Source: Acinetobacter sp. HY1485
GTDB taxonomy: Bacteria > Pseudomonadota > Gammaproteobacteria > Pseudomonadales > Moraxellaceae
NCBI RefSeq assembly: GCF_027568475.1
Contig: NZ_JANKZG010000002.1
Span: forward strand, 1 to 64,000
DNA: 64,000 nt
Direction: 5' to 3'
Shown here: positions 47,613-55,051 of the stretch, one piece after another
How positions within the stretch are numbered: position 1 is the stretch's first letter
How the letters are laid out: every line of letters begins with the position of its first letter
Program-made: the position numbers and the translations under genes
The notes under the pieces: generated by a model
What the model was told of the DNA's origin: nothing
What the model saw: the letters and a program-made list of their open reading frames with translations, nothing else
Database searches by the model: none

Positions 47613-47640
47613 AAACAGCATCTTCGGATGCTGTTTTTTT
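47613..47640. terminator. Terminator of secF
   Basis: ACAGCATC TTCG GATGCTGT with a UUCG loop and seven T on the plus strand. The facing phosphopantetheinyl transferase gene ends within it at 47639. Confidence 0.88.
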
Positions 47641-48223
47641 ATGCCCAACTTACAGCTATTTTTTGTTCTGCCGCTACTGTAAGCATAGAGTGCGCTAGCG
47701 TAATATTCTGATAAAAAAACTGCCCTAATTTTGGATGCGTTACTGTACCGTACATTTGAGTTGGATGCGCTTGCGTGTTTAACGTTCTTAAATCTAGGCG
47801 AATACCTAAACTATGCGCTTTAAGCACTGCTTCTTTAATTGTCCATACCTTAAACCAAAACGTACGATCTTCATTTAAAGCCTGCCATGTTTCAATTTCT
47901 TCTGCATGAAAATAATGCTCGGCAAGCGCTTGCATACGTACATTTCGTGAAAAATCTTCAATATCAACACCAAGCTGTTTAACATCATGACTATACGCTA
48001 ATGCATAGTATTGCTGACTATGTGAGTGATTAAATGCAATTTGTGGGCTTATTGGTTTATCAAATTCATTTTTTGTGATGATGAGCGGTTGGCAACATTG
48101 CTCTTGAAGTTGTGTATCTCGATAATTCCGTAGCTGTTCACGCTGTTGCATATTTAGACGCAAATTACCCTGATCAGGTAAATGAAGTAAATTGGTAATT
48201 TTTTTATATTGTAGGTAAATCAT
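47639..48223 (-). CDS. 4'-phosphopantetheinyl transferase (Sfp type)
   Basis: A 194-residue enzyme that moves the phosphopantetheine arm of coenzyme A onto a serine of carrier proteins. The Mg-binding residues D87 and E89 (GVDIED) and the WTIKEAVLKA motif (127-136, K130, E131) are intact. It lies at the end of the aryl-polyene cluster, so its main targets are probably the cluster's ACPs. A GTG start four codons upstream (48235) is possible; the ATG is chosen, though neither has a clear Shine-Dalgarno. It is 45 bases downstream of the esterase gene. Confidence 0.85.
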   Translation of the reverse strand: MIYLQYKKITNLLHLPDQGNLRLNMQQREQLRNYRDTQLQEQCCQPLIITKNEFDKPISPQIAFNHSHSQQYYALAYSHDVKQLGVDIEDFSRNVRMQALAEHYFHAEEIETWQALNEDRTFWFKVWTIKEAVLKAHSLGIRLDLRTLNTQAHPTQMYGTVTHPKLGQFFYQNITLAHSMLTVAAEQKIAVSWA

Positions 48224-48268
48224 AAAAGTACGCACGATAAAAGGTTATCATACGTACTTATTTTTATT

Positions 48269-49246
48269 TTATAAACAGCAATGTTCGTCTGTCGGACGAT
48301 ATACAGGCTGATTTGGCGTTTGCGCAAGCGTTTGATTAAACCATTGTACTACACAATCTATAATTTTAGGTTGGAACCAATGAGCACTACCATGCTCTGC
48401 TCCTTCAACCAAAATATAATGTGCAGGACTATCTTGTGCTTTAAGTGCATTATACAGCTGTGCGCTTTGTTGAGGTGAAACCAAGCTATCTGCACTACCA
48501 TGCATAATTAGAAACGGCGGTAACTTACCTTTAATATGCTCAATCGGGCTTGCTTTAAGTGCTTTATCATCGCATTCGTAAATAGAAGCACCTGCAAACT
48601 CTTTAAATGCAACCCCATTCACCAACAGCGCTTCTGTTGATGCAGGTGATTCATGTACTTTTTGGAGTTTCTCAGAAAAACCATCACTGATATTTAATAA
48701 GCTTGAAATACCATACAAAGATACAACAGATTGTACATCTGTAGTTTGATTTAAAAAGTCGCCTTGTTCATATTCTTTTTCTTTTGCAGTGGTGGCTACC
48801 ATTTGAGCAAGCCATCCACCTGCAGAATCCCCAATTACACCAATACGTTTTGGATCAATTCCTAAATGTACGGCATGCTTTTTTAAATAACGGATTGCTG
48901 CTTTTGCATCAATCACAGGTGCAGGAAATGTATGCGGTACTACTCGATATTCAACTGATGCCACAACAAAACCAGCATGAGCTAATGCCATACGCATTTC
49001 GATAAATTTTTCGTAATCTGCCGAAGTAAATCCACCTCCTGGAAAATAAACAACTGTTGGTTTTAACTCAGACGTACGTGGAATTAACAAAGACATATGC
49101 AATGGAATAACTGAACGCATTTTAAAAATTTGAGAATAAATAATGCCTGTTATCTCATCAATTTGATCGCGCATATGATCAATTTTCATGATATTTGCGC
49201 CATGTGTATAGCCTGCGAGACTGTGTTCGTGATGCGTGCTCAGCAT
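48269..49246 (-). CDS. Alpha/beta-hydrolase, acetyl-esterase/lipase type
   Basis: A 325-residue hydrolase of the HSL/BD-FAE type. The oxyanion motif PGGGF (about 69-73), nucleophile S141 in GDSAGG, the acid in HGSADSLVSP (near 245-255) and His in EGAEHGS (near 285) make a complete triad. No signal peptide is seen, so it is cytosolic. The ATG with AAAAAGGG eight bases upstream fixes this start; an upstream extension of 28 codons lacks such a site. It lies between the APE genes and the PPTase, separated from the former by a hairpin. Its link to pigment biosynthesis is unknown. Confidence 0.82.
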   Translation of the reverse strand: MLSTHHEHSLAGYTHGANIMKIDHMRDQIDEITGIIYSQIFKMRSVIPLHMSLLIPRTSELKPTVVYFPGGGFTSADYEKFIEMRMALAHAGFVVASVEYRVVPHTFPAPVIDAKAAIRYLKKHAVHLGIDPKRIGVIGDSAGGWLAQMVATTAKEKEYEQGDFLNQTTDVQSVVSLYGISSLLNISDGFSEKLQKVHESPASTEALLVNGVAFKEFAGASIYECDDKALKASPIEHIKGKLPPFLIMHGSADSLVSPQQSAQLYNALKAQDSPAHYILVEGAEHGSAHWFQPKIIDCVVQWFNQTLAQTPNQPVYRPTDEHCCL

Positions 49247-49294
49247 AAATATACCCTTTTTGTTGTAGTACTTCCGTTTCTTATTATTAAGTTT

Positions 49295-49322
49295 AACTCT
49301 ATATTTAAAGAAATATAGAGTT
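49295..49322. terminator. Hairpin downstream of the aryl-polyene operon
   Basis: AACTCTATATTT and its exact complement form a 12-base stem with a four-base loop AAAG. The T-run lies on the plus side; on the minus strand only short A/T tracts follow. It probably marks the operon's 3' end. Confidence 0.6.
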
Positions 49323-49341
49323 TTTTGCAATCTTTTTTTTA

Positions 49342-49770
49342 CTAAAATTTGACAATGTTGCCTTTTAACGCCAATCCTGTGACTGCCATTCCTTTATGAC
49401 ATTCATAACTTGTCGTACTTCTCATTTCTTTTGATTTGTAGTAACTCACTATATTGGTCACTGCATTTCCGCCACGTTGTTGGGCAGTATTTTGTAGCTG
49501 AATCAAAGCAGAACGAAGTACCCAATCACAAGACTCTTCAGCGGATTTGGCAAACCCATTTGTTTTTTTATTGGTCACAACATTCGCTTGAATCAGCTTG
49601 CCACCTGTTTTATTACCTGCTAAATAAAACTTTACACTGCCATCTAAAGTTCCATCTGCCACAGCACGTTGTACAGCACTATTAAAATCAAATTGATGCG
49701 CATGATCTGCTGCATATACACCTGTTGTACCAATTAAAAGCATCCCTGCTGTAAATAGTTTTTTAAACAT
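49342..49770 (-). CDS. Small periplasmic protein of the aryl-polyene cluster
   Basis: A 142-residue exported protein with a signal peptide of about 20 residues (ending VYAA). The mature part has two cysteines (C81 and C124), probably a disulfide, and a mixed alpha/beta pattern (CDWVLRSALIQLQNTAQQRGGNAVTNIVSYY). Such proteins occur at the end of APE clusters and are often misannotated as excinuclease subunits; the true role is unknown. It overlaps the ketosynthase gene by eight bases, so it belongs to the operon. Confidence 0.75.
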   Translation of the reverse strand: MFKKLFTAGMLLIGTTGVYAADHAHQFDFNSAVQRAVADGTLDGSVKFYLAGNKTGGKLIQANVVTNKKTNGFAKSAEESCDWVLRSALIQLQNTAQQRGGNAVTNIVSYYKSKEMRSTTSYECHKGMAVTGLALKGNIVKF

Positions 49771-51001
49771 GGTTCTCTCCTTCGTAGTTTTTTAAAATAA
49801 TAGAGGTATTAATGCCACCAAAGGCAAAATTATTGGTCATCACAATGTGTGCTTGTACATCACGTAATTGATCAACAATGTAATCTAACTTGCCACATAG
49901 CGGATCAACGTGCGTTAAATTAAGCGTGGGGATTAATTTCTGGCGTTTCATCATTTCAACACTGAGCCATGCTTCCACAGCACCACAAGCGCCTAACGTA
50001 TGCCCAAAATAGCTTTTTAGGGAACTAATCGGTTTAAAGCCTAAAACTTCTTGGGTAGCTTGTGTTTCTGCTACGTCACCATGATCGGTTGCTGTACCAT
50101 GTGCATTGACATAATCAATTTGATCTGCCGAAATCTGTGCATCTTTTAAAGCCAATTTCATGCAATGTGCCATACTATTTTGGTCTGGACGTGTCACGTG
50201 CGTGCCATCGCTATTACTACCATACCCTATAATTTCAGCATAAATTTTTGCACCACGGGCTTTAGCGTGTTCTAATTCTTCTAAAATTAAACAGCCTGCA
50301 CCTTCACCTACCACAAGCCCATCACGATTTGCATCAAACGGACGTGGCGACTGCTCAGGTGTGTCGTTACTTCCACTCGTTGCCATTAATACATCAAATA
50401 CACCTGCACTTGGTGCACTCAACTCTTCTGCACCGCCTGCAAGCATCACCGTTTGCTTGCCATATTTAATCGCCTCATAGGCTTGACCAATAGACATAGA
50501 ACCCGACGTACACGCACTTGACGTTGGTAATGACAATCCTTTAATACCAAAATGAACCGTCATATTGACAAGACTCGTATGTGCCATCATGCGAATATAA
50601 GTGGTTGCATTCATCTTATCCATTGTCTGCTCAAGCACCATTCTGCCCATTTCGCAAACAGCGTCTACACTCCCTGCCGATGAGCCGTAAGCTACGCCTG
50701 TTTCACCACTTTTAATAATCGGGTCATCTAATAATTGTGCATCTTCTAATGCTTTTTCTGCACTAATAACTGACATCAGTGCCACACGTCCCATACCGCG
50801 CATGACTTTACGCGTAAAATGAGATGGAATGGTAAATTGGTCGATGGCACCGCCTAGACGTGTACGTAAATCGGGATATACGTCCCATTCGGGCATGTAA
50901 CGTATCCCATTTTTTTTGGCTTCAAAGTTAGAAAAAATCTCATCCGCGGTTTCACCCAATGAGGTAATGCCTGCCATACCTGTAATTACGACTCGTTTCA
51001 T
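49763..51001 (-). CDS. apeR: Beta-ketoacyl-ACP synthase, ApeR-like
   Basis: A 412-residue FabF-type condensing enzyme with a full C-H-H triad: C164 (SSACTSGS), H301 (NAHGTATDHGD) and H334 (FGHTLGACG). It condenses malonyl-ACP with the growing chain. Its place after the KR, DH and KS genes matches ApeR in the known O-P-Q-R order of APE clusters. The start overlaps the stop of the ketoreductase gene (TAATG). Confidence 0.85.
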   Translation of the reverse strand: MKRVVITGMAGITSLGETADEIFSNFEAKKNGIRYMPEWDVYPDLRTRLGGAIDQFTIPSHFTRKVMRGMGRVALMSVISAEKALEDAQLLDDPIIKSGETGVAYGSSAGSVDAVCEMGRMVLEQTMDKMNATTYIRMMAHTSLVNMTVHFGIKGLSLPTSSACTSGSMSIGQAYEAIKYGKQTVMLAGGAEELSAPSAGVFDVLMATSGSNDTPEQSPRPFDANRDGLVVGEGAGCLILEELEHAKARGAKIYAEIIGYGSNSDGTHVTRPDQNSMAHCMKLALKDAQISADQIDYVNAHGTATDHGDVAETQATQEVLGFKPISSLKSYFGHTLGACGAVEAWLSVEMMKRQKLIPTLNLTHVDPLCGKLDYIVDQLRDVQAHIVMTNNFAFGGINTSIILKNYEGENHV

Positions 51002-51726
51002 TACACCATACCGCCATTGACAGAAATCACCTGACGGGTAATGTAAGAAGCTTCGTCAGAACACAGAAATTTAACCAAACTTGCCACTTCTTCTACTTGC
51101 CCCATGCGTTGCATTGGTATCATTTTCATGGCGTGTTCTTTTACTTCTTCTGTTACCATTTCGGTTTCAATTAAACCTGGAGCAACGCAGTTCACCGTAA
51201 TTTTACGTTTTGCAAGTTCTAAAGACAGAGCTTTTGTTGCACCAATTAAGCCTGCTTTTGCAGCACTATAATTGACTTGTCCACGATTACCCATCATGCC
51301 CGAAACAGACGACAATGTGACAATACGTCCACCTTTACGTAGGTGAATCATTGGCATAATTAATGGTTTAATAATGTTGTAAAACCCATTGAGTGATGTA
51401 GATACTACTTCATCCCAATCATTATCTTCTAACATTGGAAACGCCGCATCGCGTGTTAAACCTGCGTTTAAAACTACGCCATAAAATGCCCCGTATTGTT
51501 CTATTTCTTGCTCAAGAAGCGCTTTACATTTTTCACGGTCATTTACGTCAAACATCAATGTATGGCTTTCACGCCCCAAAGTACGGATTTCTTGCACCAC
51601 TTGCTCTGCTTCTGCCAAACGTGAGCGCGCATGGACAGTAATATCAAATCCTGCTTGAGCAAGTTGTAATGCAATTGCACGCCCAATACCACGGCTAGAG
51701 CCCGTGACTAAAATACGTTTTGTCAT
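51001..51726 (-). CDS. apeQ: 3-ketoacyl-ACP reductase, ApeQ-like (FabG family)
   Basis: A 241-residue SDR enzyme using NADPH. The dinucleotide motif GSSRGIG is at 9-15 and the catalytic S140, Y153, K157 are intact, with NAG at 87-89. It reduces the beta-keto group after each condensation, the first step in making each double bond. Eight bases downstream of the dehydratase gene. Confidence 0.9.
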   Translation of the reverse strand: MTKRILVTGSSRGIGRAIALQLAQAGFDITVHARSRLAEAEQVVQEIRTLGRESHTLMFDVNDREKCKALLEQEIEQYGAFYGVVLNAGLTRDAAFPMLEDNDWDEVVSTSLNGFYNIIKPLIMPMIHLRKGGRIVTLSSVSGMMGNRGQVNYSAAKAGLIGATKALSLELAKRKITVNCVAPGLIETEMVTEEVKEHAMKMIPMQRMGQVEEVASLVKFLCSDEASYITRQVISVNGGMV

Positions 51727-51734
51727 ATTAATTC

Positions 51735-52142
51735 CTATTGTTCTGGTTCATACACGCTTAGCAGTGCAGATATATAATGTTGCTGATATTCAATTTCACA
51801 TAAAAACTGCCCCAAGCCTTCATGTATGTATTGGCGTTCAGCACGAATTTTAAGTGTTGTTCCTAAGTCAAAATAAGGCACGGGCAAATTGAGTTTTCGT
51901 GTTCCAAGCAAAAAACCCACTCTTGGTGCTCGGTCAGACTTTTGACCTTGTAGCCCTGCATAAGTACTAATAGTTTGTGCCATAATTTCAATACTTACCC
52001 AAGTCGGTAAACCTCGTTCGGCTACAAACATTAACTCAGAAGTAATATTTAATGTGGTTTCAATCCACTCATCACCCACTGCCACAATATCATCTACAAA
52101 TACCATTGGTGTAGCATGCGGGATATAATCTACTGCTTTCAT
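51735..52142 (-). CDS. apeP: Hotdog-fold 3-hydroxyacyl-ACP dehydratase, ApeP-like
   Basis: A 135-residue hotdog protein with H9 in IPHATPMVFVD and E in the central helix (WVSIEIMAQTISTYAG). GFLLGTRKL follows as in FabZ-like enzymes. In APE systems ApeP pairs with ApeI to dehydrate hydroxyacyl-ACP; here the ApeI-like domain is fused to the ligase at 61510. It overlaps the ketosynthase gene by four bases. Confidence 0.85.
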   Translation of the reverse strand: MKAVDYIPHATPMVFVDDIVAVGDEWIETTLNITSELMFVAERGLPTWVSIEIMAQTISTYAGLQGQKSDRAPRVGFLLGTRKLNLPVPYFDLGTTLKIRAERQYIHEGLGQFLCEIEYQQHYISALLSVYEPEQ

Positions 52143-53293
52143 GATGTTCCAAAAATTAAACTAACGTTGCTACCACCAAAAGCAAAAGAATTGCTCATTG
52201 CATAATGGATAGGCTGTTTCAGCACAGCATCTTTCACATAAGATTGATCTAAAAGTTCACAATCAATTTCACCTGTTTGATGCAAAGGCAACCATGTTTG
52301 TTCAAGTAAAATTTGGTGACAAATATAGGCTTCTAAAGCCCCTGCTGCCCCTAAGCAATGTCCTGTTTTATGCTTTGTACTACTAATATTGACACCGTTT
52401 GAACCAAAAACTTGACGTACGGCCTTAATTTCCATCGCATCATTTTGAGGTGTTGCCGTACCATGCAAGTTAAGATAGTCAATGCTAGATGCCTGAAGTT
52501 GAGCACTGTCTAACGCACGTTGCATAGCGGATTGTGCACCTGCTCCTTCAGGATGTGGTGCAGAAATATGCCAAGCATCCATAGATTCACCACAACCCAT
52601 CAACATTACAGGTGCTTGTTCTTTGGTCAGTAAAAATAGGCTTGCAGATTCTCCAATATTAATCCCATCTCGATGAGTGCCACACGGCGTACACTGCGTT
52701 TTGGATAAACTTTCTAAACTATTAAAACCATTCAGCGTTAATTGGCAAAGCGTATCTACACCCCCCACCAATACGGCATCGGCTAAACCTGCATTAATTA
52801 AACGTTGCCCTGCGGCAAAGGCTTTTCCACTAGAAGAACAGGCGGTTGAAATCGTATAAGCAATACCTTGCCACCCCAAATAAGTTTGTAAGCCACGCGC
52901 TAAACAGCCCATTTCTTGTTTTTTATAAGATACTTTTACGTTTGGATTATCAAAACGTTGTTTCAAAGCAGGTTCGTTATCGGCAATCCCCGAAGTTGAC
53001 GTCCCCATCACAATTGCAAGTCTTGTTTTTGAGACATGTGCGGTATGTTCTGCAAGATTCATCTGTTCAAGAGCAGTCAGTGCTAAACGAAAATTTCGTG
53101 AGTCAATATATGCTACTGCAGGAGCAAGCTGACCACTAAATACTTCACCTTGATATGCACCTACCAATACAGATTGATCAATGAGCAAATCATCTCTAGA
53201 CGTCAGCATCATTTGATCGGTAGTAAGTGCCTGTTTTATATTTTTCCCTAAGCTTGATAAGCTTGCACTACATGCAATTCCAACAGGCTTCAC
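52139..53293 (-). CDS. apeO: Beta-ketoacyl-ACP synthase, ApeO-like
   Basis: A 384-residue condensing enzyme with a complete triad: C152 (STACSSSG), H277 (NLHGTATP) and H312 (KTGHCLGAAG). By analogy with known clusters it is the chain-extending ketosynthase that works with a chain-length partner (ApeC). No such partner is seen in the window; it may lie beyond the right edge. It overlaps the DUF3261 gene by four bases. Confidence 0.82.
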   Translation of the reverse strand: MKPVGIACSASLSSLGKNIKQALTTDQMMLTSRDDLLIDQSVLVGAYQGEVFSGQLAPAVAYIDSRNFRLALTALEQMNLAEHTAHVSKTRLAIVMGTSTSGIADNEPALKQRFDNPNVKVSYKKQEMGCLARGLQTYLGWQGIAYTISTACSSSGKAFAAGQRLINAGLADAVLVGGVDTLCQLTLNGFNSLESLSKTQCTPCGTHRDGINIGESASLFLLTKEQAPVMLMGCGESMDAWHISAPHPEGAGAQSAMQRALDSAQLQASSIDYLNLHGTATPQNDAMEIKAVRQVFGSNGVNISSTKHKTGHCLGAAGALEAYICHQILLEQTWLPLHQTGEIDCELLDQSYVKDAVLKQPIHYAMSNSFAFGGSNVSLIFGTS

Positions 53294-53796
53294 GGGTCTA
53301 ATCCTTCAGGTATGGCACTAAACACAATGCTATAAGGCACTTGTATATTATTTAATGTGACCTGTTCAGTTTGAGTCTGTATATTGAGCACATGCACACC
53401 TTGAATATCAATTTCACGAGTTGCATTGTTTTGTTTGATTTGCGTATTCACGGGCATAAAGTTTGGATACGTTGCAAACAAAATATCACGTACTAAAAAA
53501 TTAAAAGGCAATAACTTCATTGCATCGATGCGTTGTTCAACCTTTACGGTATTGCCATCAAAATTGAGTTTAAATAGCTGTTGCCCTGTTAAGCTCAGAG
53601 CAACCATAGATAACTGTTTGCCTTGCTGTTGTTGATACAGCAAAAAGCTAAAACTTTTATTTTTCCACTGTACCTCAAGTTGATCTTGGCGTTGATACTG
53701 CTGTACTTGCCAAGCAGAATTTTGCAAACCCTTTGCCACCGGAAGCTGACACCCTGCCAACATGATACTGATAGCTAGATATTTAAGAAGTCTCAT
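53290..53796 (-). CDS. DUF3261 outer-membrane lipoprotein
   Basis: A 168-residue lipoprotein, lipobox LAGC at about 13-16. The mature part is beta-rich (VQWKNKSFSFLLYQQ, MVALSLTGQQLFKLNFDG), as in DUF3261 proteins found in APE clusters, with a LolB-like outlook. It probably receives the lipid-linked product at the outer membrane. The ATG at 53796 is chosen because AAGG precedes it by six bases; an upstream ATG at 53823 would add nine residues before the signal. It overlaps the FAD oxidoreductase gene by 14 bases. Confidence 0.78.
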   Translation of the reverse strand: MRLLKYLAISIMLAGCQLPVAKGLQNSAWQVQQYQRQDQLEVQWKNKSFSFLLYQQQQGKQLSMVALSLTGQQLFKLNFDGNTVKVEQRIDAMKLLPFNFLVRDILFATYPNFMPVNTQIKQNNATREIDIQGVHVLNIQTQTEQVTLNNIQVPYSIVFSAIPEGLDP

Positions 53797-55051
53797 GCTC
53801 ACCTTCACGACAATACTCTGCAATAGTGCTTAAACGGCGTTTGGCATTTTTATGAATTGGATTTGTTGCATCCCATGCATAACCTGCCAAAAGCGAAGAG
53901 ATCATGTTACGAATTTGTGGATTTTTATGCTGGTAAGTTGAAAAAACAATATCCTGAAACTCACCCGTATACCAACCTTCTACATAAGCACGAAATACAT
54001 CAATGCCTGCACGTAATGGCTTTTCATATTCTTCTAACCAATTGACTTGCTCGCCTTGTAATACACGCTCCACCAACGGCACTGCCAAACTTGCAGATTT
54101 AAGTGCAATCGTCACGCCCGAAGAAAATACAGGATCTAAAAATTCACCAGCATTACCAAGTAACGCATAATTATTTTGGGCAAGATGTTTTACATCGGCT
54201 GCATATCCCACCAATGTACGGACAGACGTATCAAACTTGGCATTTTTTAAAACATCAGACAAGGCAGGGTCATCTGCTAAAATCTTTTTCAATAATTCTT
54301 CAGGTGTGCACTCATCAAAGCCATAAGCATCAAAAAAATCTTGCTCTGCTACAACCCCAAAAGATGAGCGTCCATCTGCAAAAGGAATGGTCCAATACCA
54401 AGCACGGTGGTCTTTTTCATGTACCGTAATTAAGATTTTTTCTCGATCAAAATTTTCAGTAATCCCATCTTCAATATGCGTAAACACAGCACGGCGTACA
54501 GGAAAATTTGATGGGCTTTCTAAATCAAGTAGTTTTGGTAATACACGCCCAAAGCCACTTGCATCAAGCAAAAATTTAGCTTGAATTTGGTAAGTATTAT
54601 TTTGCTCATCTTTAACCGTGAGTAAGGGTTGTGCTTGCTCTACATCAACCTCAAGCACCTCATGCCCAAACCGTAAATCTGTACCTTGTGCTTGTGTACC
54701 TTGTGCAAGTAAATGATCAAAATTGGCACGTCTAACCTGCCATGTTGTACCCGGACCATCGGTAAATTTTTCACGAAAGTCATAAAAACTACGCTCATCA
54801 CCCCGTAAAAAACTTGCACCATTTTTATATTGAAAAGCAAACTCATCCACATGATCGCGTACAGTTTGCAATAAGCCTGCTTCTTCCAAAAAAACCATCG
54901 CTTGAGGAAGTAATGACTCCCCAATACTAAAGCGTGGAAAATGCTGACGCTCCAACACCACCACGTTGTAGCCTTTTTGGCGTAACAATGCCGATGCAGA
55001 ACTCCCTGATGGTCCTGCACCAATAATCACAACATCTGTTTGTTCAATCAC
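53783..55051 (-). CDS. FAD-dependent oxidoreductase (tryptophan-halogenase / geranylgeranyl-reductase-like)
   Basis: A 422-residue flavoprotein. The FAD motif GAGPSGSSAS is at 11-20, followed by VVLERQHFPRFSIGESLLPQ, typical of the halogenase-like group. The second FAD motif LLGNAGEFLDPVFSSGV is near 295. The WxWxIP motif of true flavin halogenases reads WYWTIPF, which is common to non-halogenating relatives too. The role in APE synthesis is uncertain: hydroxylation, desaturation or ring modification are possible. It overlaps the exporter gene by eight bases. Confidence 0.82.
   Translation of the reverse strand: MIEQTDVVIIGAGPSGSSASALLRQKGYNVVVLERQHFPRFSIGESLLPQAMVFLEEAGLLQTVRDHVDEFAFQYKNGASFLRGDERSFYDFREKFTDGPGTTWQVRRANFDHLLAQGTQAQGTDLRFGHEVLEVDVEQAQPLLTVKDEQNNTYQIQAKFLLDASGFGRVLPKLLDLESPSNFPVRRAVFTHIEDGITENFDREKILITVHEKDHRAWYWTIPFADGRSSFGVVAEQDFFDAYGFDECTPEELLKKILADDPALSDVLKNAKFDTSVRTLVGYAADVKHLAQNNYALLGNAGEFLDPVFSSGVTIALKSASLAVPLVERVLQGEQVNWLEEYEKPLRAGIDVFRAYVEGWYTGEFQDIVFSTYQHKNPQIRNMISSLLAGYAWDATNPIHKNAKRRLSTIAEYCREGEHETS

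Noticed and set aside
49342-49770. Excinuclease ATPase subunit
   Set aside because: The protein has a signal peptide and no ATP-binding motif; that name for this family is an annotation error.
54103-54429. His/Gln-rich 108-codon frame antisense to the FAD oxidoreductase
   Set aside because: No start signal, composition unlike a real protein, and fully inside a well-supported gene.
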